Shown here: piece after piece, positions 33,901-39,743 of the stretch
How the letters are laid out: every line of letters starts with the position of its first letter
Position numbering within the stretch: the first letter of the stretch is position 1
Assembly (NCBI GenBank): GCA_945878845.1
Contig: CAMCUB010000032.1
Span: 1 to 39,743, forward strand
DNA length: 39,743 nucleotides
Direction: 5' to 3'
DNA from: Erythrobacter sanguineus
GTDB taxonomy: Bacteria; Pseudomonadota; Alphaproteobacteria; Sphingomonadales; Sphingomonadaceae
Notes under the pieces: generated by a model
The model's database searches: none
What the model was told of the DNA's origin: nothing
What the model saw: the letters and a program-made list of their open reading frames with translations, nothing else
Program-made: the position numbers and the translations under genes

Positions 33901-34309
33901 CATCCAGAATTCGGAACTCGCCGATTACCAGGGTCAGATCGCGCCGAAGAACATTGCCAAGACCCCCTGGGTGCACAAGCTCGACCTCGCGGTCCGTCAG
34001 GAAGTGCCCTTCGTGTTCGGCGGCAAGATCGAGCTGTCGGCGGAAATGGAAAACGTCCTCAACTTCATCGACAAGGACTGGGGCACGGTCCGTCAGGTCG
34101 GCTTCCCCTACGCCGCGCAGGTGGTCAACGTGACTTGCCTCACCGCGCCGCAGGGCACCACGGGCTCGGCTACGGCGACCGCCAGCCAGCCCTGCGCGCA
34201 GTACCTCTACTCCAACCGTTCGGGCACCACTTTCACCGCGCCGGTGGAAGCGACCCAGATCAACGGTTCGCTGTGGGGCGTCCGCTTCGGGGTGCGCGTC
34301 AAGTTCTGA
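30965..34309 (+). CDS. Oar-like TonB-dependent outer-membrane receptor
   Basis: A 1114-residue outer-membrane protein. The signal peptide is MKLKYLLAASIVSLAATATIATPVSA (cleavage after A26). Residues about 30-115 form a carboxypeptidase-regulatory-like domain (SSVRGDVTDQNGAPIAGATVTVTH), then a TonB-box-like TIVVTGNR and a plug (TVLTARDIAGVANVQRDIRNLAARDPLV). A long beta barrel ends in aromatic GVRFGVRVKF. This domain order matches Oar/SusC-adjacent receptors, which import large or unknown ligands. The ATG at 30965 is preferred; longer readings run into leader DNA. The 258 bases upstream hold the promoter but no gene. A textbook terminator follows. A TonB gene lies further right. Confidence 0.93.
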   Translation: MKLKYLLAASIVSLAATATIATPVSAQETTSSVRGDVTDQNGAPIAGATVTVTHVPSGTASTQTTDASGSFNAAALRLGGPFLVEVSADGYEIASQEIGFLTAGQAQRISVALVEQGQTIVVTGNRVRSAITLATGPATVLTARDIAGVANVQRDIRNLAARDPLVTLDATNGNAISIAGQNNRYNRFTVDGVAFGDPFGLESGGLVSSRGPVPLDAIGEFSVETAPVDIQQGFFQGGAINTQLKSGGNRFTFLGGAYYQNDDLRGTRARELTRIGSFESQIYTAQVTGPIIKDKLFFAVTYERTRDTVPADVAPSQLGLTDTDLTTIDGIAQSVYNFDTLGVASDIIESDDKLVTKLDWNVADGHRLTATYIWNESSLLAGQTGTGQITAANPTYNLLSNNYTQGAVNHFGIIQSNNQWSDEFSTVLRVSYADYVRLQVPVGGNRDFGQFLVCLDPTNPTTAPGNSASQCSSGQQRLQFGPDISRQANELDSQSLAIEFAATLKANNHTFKLIAERRQQDVRNLFAQRVSGAWYFDTIADLQGRRANSLDIAVPLRGGIDTVTADFQNNSWTFGLSDTIDVTDTLTVVAGVRYDLFDAPVRPFFNQAFQDRFGFSNAETLNARDLFQPRFGVNWAPTDRLQVRGSAGLFGGGSPLVWISNSYSNPGPTLGRVQVNRVLGTGGNPDTFTITGLPLTAAQQNTIGAATLNGVTGGTGLPQSLIDAIRASGTATAPTNALDPNFEVPSTWRFAGSVDYEANLGFLGDGWNFGADVIYSKVNNALEWTDLRSVPNGTLPDGRIRYTALAGQDINGQNTDLLLTNTDFGDSWNLVARFNKRWDIGFFLNGSYTYQDASDQNPGTSSVAFSNYQNTVVGDDGNLSAQGISNYQRDHQFRLGLGFDGDIFGENNTRVEFFYNLRSGQPYSYVFNDPTGGAFRPAVLGVQGRNQRGLIYVPNVSSATADPRVAYAPNFDFIGFQNFIQNSELADYQGQIAPKNIAKTPWVHKLDLAVRQEVPFVFGGKIELSAEMENVLNFIDKDWGTVRQVGFPYAAQVVNVTCLTAPQGTTGSATATASQPCAQYLYSNRSGTTFTAPVEATQINGSLWGVRFGVRVKF

Positions 34310-34337
34310 TCGCACTGAGAAGCCAAGACAATCAGGA

Positions 34338-34370
34338 GGGCGGCCCGGCAACGGGCCGCCCTTTTGTTTT
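34338..34370 (+). terminator. intrinsic terminator of the TonB-dependent receptor gene
   Basis: GGGCGGCCCG (34338-34347) and CGGGCCGCCC (34352-34361) form a perfect 10-bp stem with a GCAA tetraloop, followed by TTTTGTTTT. It lies 28 bases after the receptor stop codon. Confidence 0.95.
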
Positions 34371-34405
34371 GGCAGAGCAGCCGTAGACGAGGATGAGGAA
34401 GCAGG

Positions 34406-34431
34406 CGCCCCGTCCCTGACGGAACGGGGCG
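34406..34431 (-). terminator. hairpin downstream of the split kinase
   Basis: CGCCCCGT (34406-34413) and ACGGGGCG (34424-34431) pair around a 10-base loop. It is 61 bases beyond the kinase stop on the minus strand. There is no T-tract, so it is at best a weak or factor-assisted terminator. Confidence 0.4.
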
Positions 34432-34491
34432 GGTGGGGATCATCCCGCGAAGGTTGAAAGCGGGCGCAGCAGCGCGCGGCGCCTCGCGCGC

Positions 34492-36003
34492 TCAGGCCCC
34501 CTCGGCGGCGGCGGAGTCCGGTGGGCCGGGCGCTTCGGCTGCGGCGATCAGCTGCGCGGCGAGTGCGGTGCAGGTGTCCGCATCCTCGCCCGTGACCAGC
34601 GCGCGCTCGAGCGCCGCTGCAGCATGGCCGAGCGCCGGTTCGCCGAACATCGCCGCCGTGCCTGCGAGCTTGTGCAGCAGCCGCGCCAGATCGCCCGCGT
34701 CTTCGCCGTCGCCTTCGCCCGCACTCTTGGCGCCGCGAGCACCGGCAAGCGCGAGCGAGCCATCCGCAAGCCCCGCCGCGACCGCTTCCAGTCGCCGCGC
34801 CTGCCAGCGCGCGACCAGCCGCGGCGAGCGCGCCAACGCCGAGGCGCGTGCCGCCGGATCGGCAATCCGGGTGGGCGCAGGGATGTCCTCGCCACTTCCC
34901 GCGCCGCCGCCCGTATCCGTGTCGATGCCCAAGCCCGCGCCCGCCCCTGCGGGATCAGCCTCGACAATCCGGGTCGGCAGCCAGCGTTGCAGCGCGCGGG
35001 CGAGCTGGGCGAAGACCACCGGCTTGGCCAAGTGCCCCTGCATCCCCGCCGCACGCGCCGCGGCGACATCTTCGGGAAAGGCATTGGCGGTGAGCGCGAT
35101 CACCGGCAGCAGCCCCGGCCCGATCCCCTCGGCCCGGATCGCGCGGGTCGCGGCAAGGCCGTCGCAATCGGGCATCTGCACGTCCATCAGCACCAGATCA
35201 TAGGGCCGCCCGCGCATCACCGAATCGATCACCATCGCGATGGCCTCGTTCCCGTCATGCGCGACATCGACCTCCTGCCCGCAGCGTTCGAGCATCTCGG
35301 TTACCAGCAGGCGGTTGATGTCGTGATCCTCGACCAGCAGGATCCGCGCCGGAGCGAGGCCTGCGCCGGGCGCGTCAGGCTCCGCCGCGTGCGGCCCTGC
35401 CAGCGGCGGCGGCGGCTCGGCGAGCACCGGCGGCGCGGCGGGCGGGGCGAGGGTGGCCGGCAGCACCAGCGCAAAGCGCGAGCCTTCGCCGGGCGCGCTC
35501 TCGACCTCGATCCGCCCACCCAGCAAGGCGGCGAGCTGGCGGCTGATCGACAGGCCAAGCCCGGTGCCGCCATAGCGCCGCGCGGTGCTCGCCTCGCCTT
35601 GCGTGAAGGGGAGGAAGATCGTCTCCAGCTGGAGCGGGCTGATCCCGATCCCGCTGTCGGCCACGGTGACGCGCACCTCATGGCGGGTGACGCGATAGCT
35701 GACCGCGATGGCGCCGGCTTCGGTGAATTTCCCCGCATTGCCGATGAGGTTGAGCATGATCTGTCGGAGCCGTAGCCCGTCTGTGAGCACCCAGGGCGGG
35801 CGGCTTTCCGAGAAGCGGCAATCGGCATCCCCGTCGCAATCGCAGGCGAGAGTCAGCGCCAGACCCTTGCGCTCGGCAGCGGGGCGGTGGAGCGCGGCGC
35901 ATTCGGCAAGGCTGGCGTCAAGGTTGACCGGCGCATGGTCGATCGCGAACTGCCCGCTCTCGATCTTCGATAGATCGAGCACGTCGTTCAAAAGCATCAT
36001 CAT
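34492..36003 (-). CDS. C-terminal half of a split hybrid histidine kinase (HATPase-REC-HPt)
   Basis: The 503 residues from MMMLLNDVLDLSKIESG continue, in the same frame, the kinase that stops 12 bases upstream. The start of this piece is the last helix of the HisKA domain. The ATP-binding domain follows with LIGNAGK (N89), DSGIGI (116-121) and GTGLGLSI (146-153). A receiver domain (ARILLVEDHDIN, phosphoacceptor D274 in LVLMDVQMPDCDG, K327) and an HPt domain with HKLAG (H444) complete an ArcB/BarA-like phosphorelay. An AGGG lies 7 bases before the ATG triplet, so reinitiation as a separate protein is conceivable. As annotated it lacks the phospho-accepting histidine of HisKA. See the upstream half. 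Confidence 0.85.
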   Translation of the reverse strand: MMMLLNDVLDLSKIESGQFAIDHAPVNLDASLAECAALHRPAAERKGLALTLACDCDGDADCRFSESRPPWVLTDGLRLRQIMLNLIGNAGKFTEAGAIAVSYRVTRHEVRVTVADSGIGISPLQLETIFLPFTQGEASTARRYGGTGLGLSISRQLAALLGGRIEVESAPGEGSRFALVLPATLAPPAAPPVLAEPPPPLAGPHAAEPDAPGAGLAPARILLVEDHDINRLLVTEMLERCGQEVDVAHDGNEAIAMVIDSVMRGRPYDLVLMDVQMPDCDGLAATRAIRAEGIGPGLLPVIALTANAFPEDVAAARAAGMQGHLAKPVVFAQLARALQRWLPTRIVEADPAGAGAGLGIDTDTGGGAGSGEDIPAPTRIADPAARASALARSPRLVARWQARRLEAVAAGLADGSLALAGARGAKSAGEGDGEDAGDLARLLHKLAGTAAMFGEPALGHAAAALERALVTGEDADTCTALAAQLIAAAEAPGPPDSAAAEGA

Positions 36004-36012
36004 CGAGCGGCC

Positions 36013-37539
36013 CTATTGCACGATCAGCTCGGCAAAGCGGCGCTGATCGGCCGCGAGCTCGCCCTGCAGCATCAGCTCGGCAAAGCCCAGCACGCCGTTC
36101 ATCGGCGTCCTGATCTCGTGGCTCATATTGGCGAGGAATTCGGACTTGGCGCGCGCCGCGTTCTCGGCGTGGCGGCGCGCGCGGGTGAGCAGCAGCTCAA
36201 GCTCGACCCGCTCGGTCACGTCGCGCGCGGCGACCACGATCGCCTCGGCCGCGCCGGTCTCGGGATCGCGCACCAACACGCAGTCCGCCTCGAGGAAGAC
36301 GGGCGAGCTGTCGGGCCCGTCATTGAGGCGGCGATAGGTCACCCGCTCGCGCTCGCTCGTCCCCGCGATCAACCGCTCCATCGCCTCGAGCGTATGCGGC
36401 TGCGTCTCGGGATGGAGCCGGGCCGAGGCGTGGCGGCCGAGGAAGGTGGCGGGCGGCACCCCCATCACGTCCGCGACCGAGGGCGAGGCATAGGTGCACA
36501 TCCCGGCAAGGTCGAAGCGCAGGATCGCATCGGAGATATTGTCGGCGAGCAGATCGACCTCGCGCTTGCCCGCCTCGAGCCGCGCCATCATCCGGTCGCG
36601 CCCGGCGAGGATCGCGGCGACCGGTAGCCCGGTGAGGAAGTTCGCCGCGACGAAGGCCTGGAGCAGGTGCAGCTCGGCAATCGCCCCACCTGCGACCGCG
36701 CCCGCCGCCGCGATCGGGCCGTGGCCGAGGAAGGTCATCACCCCCGCCACCACCGCCACCCCTGCGACATTGAGCGCGCTGCCGAGACTGCCGAGCCGGA
36801 AGGCGTGGAGCAAGGTGACCGGCTGGATCAGGAACATCAGCGGATAGTGCGTCTGGTTGAACACCAGAAAGGCGCTCACCATCCCGCCCACCAGCAGGGT
36901 CGCGCTTTCCAGAGCCCCGGCGGGCGCTGGCGCAAGGCGGGCGCGCAGCCGGTCGACCAGCAGCAGCACTGCCGGCACGATCAGCACCATCGCCATGCTG
37001 TCGGTCAAGAACCACACCAGCGCCCCGGCGCGCCAGCTGTCCCAGTCGCTGCCGAGCACCGGCATGACGAGGACCGCCGTGACCAGCGGGCCGATCAGTC
37101 CGCCGGCCCACACGAAGCGCGCCAGATCGCCGAGGCGGGTCATGTCCGGCTCGGCGCGCCCGGCGACGCGGGTCAGCGTGAGGACGATGACGATCTCGGC
37201 CATGTTGGCGAGGCTGAACACCAGCGCCACGGTGTCGGGCAGCTGCACCACCGCGTTGGCGGCAAGGCTGGCGGCAAAGCAGGCGGCGAGCAGCGGCAGC
37301 TCGTTGCGAAGCCGCGCGCGCAGCAGCACCGCGACGGCGCAGGCATTGGGAAGCCAGATCGGGCTGACGGTCTCGCCCGCATGGGCGAGCGCGAGGCTGA
37401 GGCAGGCGATCGCGAGATAACCCGCCCCGCCGATCAGCGCGGCGGCGAGGCTGCGGCGGTCGAGCGGGCCGGTGGCGATGCCGGAGACCGGCAGCCAGCG
37501 GAGCAGCATCGCCCACAGCGCGCCCGCCCGGAGGCGCAT
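36013..37539 (-). CDS. N-terminal half of a split hybrid histidine kinase (MASE1-PAS-HisKA, ends at an in-frame TAG)
   Basis: The 508 residues from the ATG at 37539 start with a MASE1-type membrane sensor of about eight hydrophobic helices ([33 protein letters not shown]...). A PAS domain ([30 protein letters not shown]...FLEADCVLV) is next, then the HisKA start [21 protein letters not shown] with H474. Reading ends ...FAELIVQ-TAG. The next codons GGC CGC TCG ATG ATG ATG continue the canonical helix. In homologues I expect Ser at the TAG, so one C-to-A change (TCG to TAG) would explain it. Either the gene is a pseudogene, the stop is bypassed, or it is a sequencing error. GTG 37665 is another start option. 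Confidence 0.85.
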   Translation of the reverse strand: MRLRAGALWAMLLRWLPVSGIATGPLDRRSLAAALIGGAGYLAIACLSLALAHAGETVSPIWLPNACAVAVLLRARLRNELPLLAACFAASLAANAVVQLPDTVALVFSLANMAEIVIVLTLTRVAGRAEPDMTRLGDLARFVWAGGLIGPLVTAVLVMPVLGSDWDSWRAGALVWFLTDSMAMVLIVPAVLLLVDRLRARLAPAPAGALESATLLVGGMVSAFLVFNQTHYPLMFLIQPVTLLHAFRLGSLGSALNVAGVAVVAGVMTFLGHGPIAAAGAVAGGAIAELHLLQAFVAANFLTGLPVAAILAGRDRMMARLEAGKREVDLLADNISDAILRFDLAGMCTYASPSVADVMGVPPATFLGRHASARLHPETQPHTLEAMERLIAGTSERERVTYRRLNDGPDSSPVFLEADCVLVRDPETGAAEAIVVAARDVTERVELELLLTRARRHAENAARAKSEFLANMSHEIRTPMNGVLGFAELMLQGELAADQRRFAELIVQ

Positions 37540-37853
37540 TGCGCGCGGCGCGGGCGTTGGTGCAGCGGCGGGCCGGGTTGCGGATCGGGGTGCGGAGGAA
37601 GGTGCGGATCGCGGCGCGGCGTTTGCAGCGCGCGCGAATGCGGCGGGCGCAGGCGCGGGGCCCACGCCCGGCGGGCCGCGGTCGTCATCGGCATCCGGCG
37701 GATCGCTGCCGCAGTGCCGCTCGTGATCTAGTCCGCGCTCGATCGTGTGCGCTCCATCGCCAATTGCTGCGCGGCTGTTATAGAGCTTGCACAAGGCTTG
37801 CGGGGGCAACCGCATCCGGAACGGATCAATGGGACAGGGCAGGGCCAGCCGCC
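37540..37853. other. divergent spacer between the kinase and tonB
   Basis: These 314 bases hold the putative divergent promoters. The kinase frame stays open through them as a Pro/Ala-rich extension ([29 protein letters not shown]), which could be a real N-terminal tail if the gene starts at GTG 37665. I see no separate gene, hairpin or repeat of note. Confidence 0.4.
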
Positions 37854-38576
37854 ATGGCAAGCGAGCAACCTTACAGTGTGCAGAAGCGGCGGCTGCGTTG
37901 GCCGGTGGTGGTGGGTCTAGTGGTGCTCCATGCTGCCGCGCTCTACGGCCTCGCGCGCGCCTTTGCGCCCGACATGACGGCCTCGGTCGAGCGGCAGGTG
38001 GTCGCCGCTTTCGACATCACCGCGCCCGCCCCCGCCCCGCCGCCGCCTGAAAACCGCTCCGAACCGGACGAGGGTGCGCAAGGCGCAGCCGGGCGCGAGG
38101 CGGTGGCCAAGCCGGTGGCGGCCCCGGTTCCGCAGCGGCGGCTCAAGGAGGATGTCGTCCTGCCGCGCGCCTCCTCGACCGGGACCGCGAGCAAGTCGGG
38201 CGGGGCAGCCGCGGGCGAGGGCACCGGCGCGGCGGGCAGCGGCGCGGGCACCGGCAGCGGCAATGCCGGGAGCGGGCGCGGCGGGGTGGCGGTGAGCAAA
38301 CCGGTCCACATCTCGGGCAAGATCGACAATGCGCGCGATTACCCCGTTCCCCCCGGCGGACGCGAGGCGCGCAAAGGCACGCAGGTGATCGTGCGCGTTA
38401 CCGTCACCCCCGAGGGCCGCGCGCGCGATTGCGCGATTGTCCGCCCGAGCCCCGATCCGCAAGCCGACAGTATCACCTGCCGCCTCGTCGAAAGCCGCCT
38501 CGGCTTCCGCCCGGCGATGGACGCGAACGGCAATCCGGTCGCAGCGCCCTTCTATTGGCGCCAGCAGTGGTTCTGA
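37854..38576 (+). CDS. TonB-family energy transducer
   Basis: A 240-residue protein. A cytoplasmic start ([16 protein letters not shown]) is followed by one membrane anchor ([21 protein letters not shown], about 17-37), then a proline-rich [17 protein letters not shown] stretch. A Gly/Ala/Ser linker ([29 protein letters not shown]) follows. The C-terminal domain is [73 protein letters not shown], the classic TonB_C pattern with a cysteine pair. It would couple the ExbBD proton gradient to outer-membrane receptors such as the one at 30965. exbB/exbD are not in the window. The start at 37854 precedes the anchor directly. Confidence 0.88.
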   Translation: MASEQPYSVQKRRLRWPVVVGLVVLHAAALYGLARAFAPDMTASVERQVVAAFDITAPAPAPPPPENRSEPDEGAQGAAGREAVAKPVAAPVPQRRLKEDVVLPRASSTGTASKSGGAAAGEGTGAAGSGAGTGSGNAGSGRGGVAVSKPVHISGKIDNARDYPVPPGGREARKGTQVIVRVTVTPEGRARDCAIVRPSPDPQADSITCRLVESRLGFRPAMDANGNPVAAPFYWRQQWF

Positions 38577-38662
38577 TGCAGCGACCGCGGGAATAATCGC
38601 CACATCGGACTCGTTTCCCGAAGACGAGTTGCTATAGCCTGCTCCAGACGAGGGGTGTTCCA

Positions 38663-39703
38663 GTGAGTGCGATCCATCCGGTTATCCTGTGCGGCGGCAG
38701 CGGAACGCGGCTGTGGCCGGTCAGCCGCAAGGTCATGCCCAAGCCGTTCCTGCCGCTGGTCAGCGATGAGACGCTGTTCGAGCAGGCGGTCTCGCGCGTT
38801 GCCGGTGATGCGCGCTTCGCCCCGCCGATGGTGGTCGCAGGCGCGGCCCATGCCGATCTGATCACTGCGCAGCTTGGGCAGACCGCTGGCGCGCGGCTGG
38901 TGATCGAGCCGGCCGCCAAGAACACTGCCCCCGCCATCGCGCTCGCCGCCGCGCTGCTGCCCGTCGATGCGGTGATGCTGGTCTGCCCGAGCGACCACCA
39001 CATCGCCGACAGCGCCGCCTTCCGCGCCGCCGCGCTCGCCGCCGCGGCGCTGGCGCGCGAGGACTACCTCGTCTCCTTCGGCATCGCCGCCGACCGCCCC
39101 GAGACCGGTTACGGCTACCTGCGGCGCGGCGAGCCGCTCGCCGGGGGCTACGCGATCCGGCAGTTCGTCGAGAAGCCCGATCTAGAGCGCGCGCGGGAAT
39201 ATCTCGCCAGCGGCGAATATAGCTGGAACGGCGGGATCTTCGCTTTCCGTGCCGGGCACCTCCTCGGCGAACTCGCCGCCCATCGCCCCGAGATGGCGCG
39301 GCTGGTAGCAGAAGCGGTGGCTGGCGGCGTGGCCGAAGGCGCACGCTTCCATCCCGCCGCCGCGCCCTTTGCTGAGATCGAAGGCGATTCGATTGACTAC
39401 GCCGTCATGGAGAACACCGCCCGCGCGGCGATGGTGTCGGCCGACATGGGCTGGTCCGATATCGGCAACTGGGCCGCGCTCGCCGATGCGCTGGCGGGCG
39501 AGGCGGACGAGGGTGGCAATGTCGTGCGCGGCAGCGTCGACCTCGCCGCCTGCCGCGATGTCTTCGCCACCACCGATGGTCCGCGCATCTCGGTCGTGGG
39601 GCTCGAGGGTGTGTGCATCATCGTCTCGGGCGACGAGGTGCTGGTCACCACCCGCGAGGGCGCGCAGGCCGTGGGCAAGCTGCCCGGAGCGGTGAATCAA
39701 TGA
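38663..39703 (+). CDS. manC: mannose-1-phosphate guanylyltransferase
   Basis: Makes GDP-mannose from GTP and mannose-1-phosphate. 346 residues, with VILCGGSGTRLWPVSRKVMPKPFLPLV (P-loop-like nucleotidyltransferase signature) at about 7-33, MLVCPSDHHIAD near 109, FGIAADRPETGYGYLRRG and QFVEKPD, and EYSWNGGIFAFR. It lacks the C-terminal cupin (isomerase) domain of bifunctional AlgA/ManC proteins, which fits the separate isomerase gene that starts at its stop codon. The start is a GTG at 38663 with AGGGG about 7 bases upstream. The product feeds exopolysaccharide or lipopolysaccharide synthesis. Confidence 0.93.
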   Translation: MSAIHPVILCGGSGTRLWPVSRKVMPKPFLPLVSDETLFEQAVSRVAGDARFAPPMVVAGAAHADLITAQLGQTAGARLVIEPAAKNTAPAIALAAALLPVDAVMLVCPSDHHIADSAAFRAAALAAAALAREDYLVSFGIAADRPETGYGYLRRGEPLAGGYAIRQFVEKPDLERAREYLASGEYSWNGGIFAFRAGHLLGELAAHRPEMARLVAEAVAGGVAEGARFHPAAAPFAEIEGDSIDYAVMENTARAAMVSADMGWSDIGNWAALADALAGEADEGGNVVRGSVDLAACRDVFATTDGPRISVVGLEGVCIIVSGDEVLVTTREGAQAVGKLPGAVNQ

Positions 39704-39743
39704 CGGCGCGCCAGCTGCCCACAAAGATGGTCGAGAAGGTGTG
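39700..39743 (+). CDS. start of a class I mannose-6-phosphate isomerase gene, 3' truncated
   Basis: Only 14 full codons are visible, MTARQLPTKMVEKV, with the last bases tg beginning another codon. The ATG overlaps the manC stop as ATGA. The LPT-x-x-VEKV(W) opening is typical of alphaproteobacterial type I phosphomannose isomerases, and the context (manC) agrees. Too short to be certain. Confidence 0.6.
   Translation, partial: MTARQLPTKMVEKV

Noticed and set aside
30959..34351. 1130-codon open frame antisense to the TonB-dependent receptor
   Set aside because: The plus-strand receptor has signal peptide, plug and barrel features; the antisense frame has biased Arg/Val/Ala/Gly content typical of a GC-rich shadow.

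Overview
The window looks like a chromosomal piece of a high-GC alphaproteobacterium, most likely Sphingomonadales and probably an Erythrobacter/Porphyrobacter-like member of the Erythrobacteraceae. This rests on the style of the proteins, the codon bias and the gene set, and no taxonomic marker was searched. It holds two host segments (1-11517 and 25062-39743) separated by an integrated mobile element of about 13.5 kb (11518-25061), in which G+C is visibly lower and codon use looser.

Left host segment: the 3' part of an Mrp/ApbC iron-sulfur carrier ATPase, an orphan molybdopterin-binding subunit of the xanthine dehydrogenase family with a Tat signal, ferrochelatase (hemH) and a cytochrome P450. 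A palindromic interspersed repeat follows. Next come a 52-residue SDHAF4/DUF1674 succinate dehydrogenase assembly factor translationally coupled to a VOC protein, the rRNA methyltransferase rsmB, a secreted unknown, msrA, a secreted methyltransferase-like protein, an N-carbamoylputrescine amidase (aguB), folK and tRNA-Lys(UUU).

Mobile element: a 45-bp direct repeat marks its ends. The left copy is the 3' part of the intact tRNA-Lys gene, from anticodon loop to CCA; the right copy is an orphan 3' tRNA fragment next to a tyrosine integrase. Reading inward from the integrase end there are a NYN-domain nuclease-like gene, an AlpA-like helix-turn-helix protein, a primase-polymerase/helicase fusion, a non-coding stretch with GTCTAC iterons and a palindrome (candidate origin), a terminase small and large subunit pair, and three small unknown genes. 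No portal, capsid, protease, tail or lysis gene is seen. This suggests a phage satellite (PICI-like) or a derivative of one, not a full prophage. At the tRNA end sits cargo: a tightly overlapping operon of a C5-cytosine DNA methyltransferase, a McrB-like AAA+ NTPase and a McrC-like PD-(D/E)XK nuclease. This is the architecture of the LlaJI/BsuMI kind of restriction-modification system. Next to it an XRE regulator with GGGACTATA-type operators is divergent from a membrane protein of unknown function.

Right host segment: a membrane protein, a Rieske ring-hydroxylating oxygenase alpha subunit, a queuosine-precursor transporter (YhhQ type), a concentrative nucleoside transporter, a 2-oxoglutarate/isopenicillin-N-synthase-type oxygenase and a large Oar-like TonB-dependent receptor with a clear terminator. 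Then comes a MASE1-PAS hybrid histidine kinase that is split by one in-frame TAG just after its phospho-acceptor helix. A TonB protein, mannose-1-phosphate guanylyltransferase and the first codons of a mannose-6-phosphate isomerase end the window.

No CRISPR array and no insertion sequence was seen.
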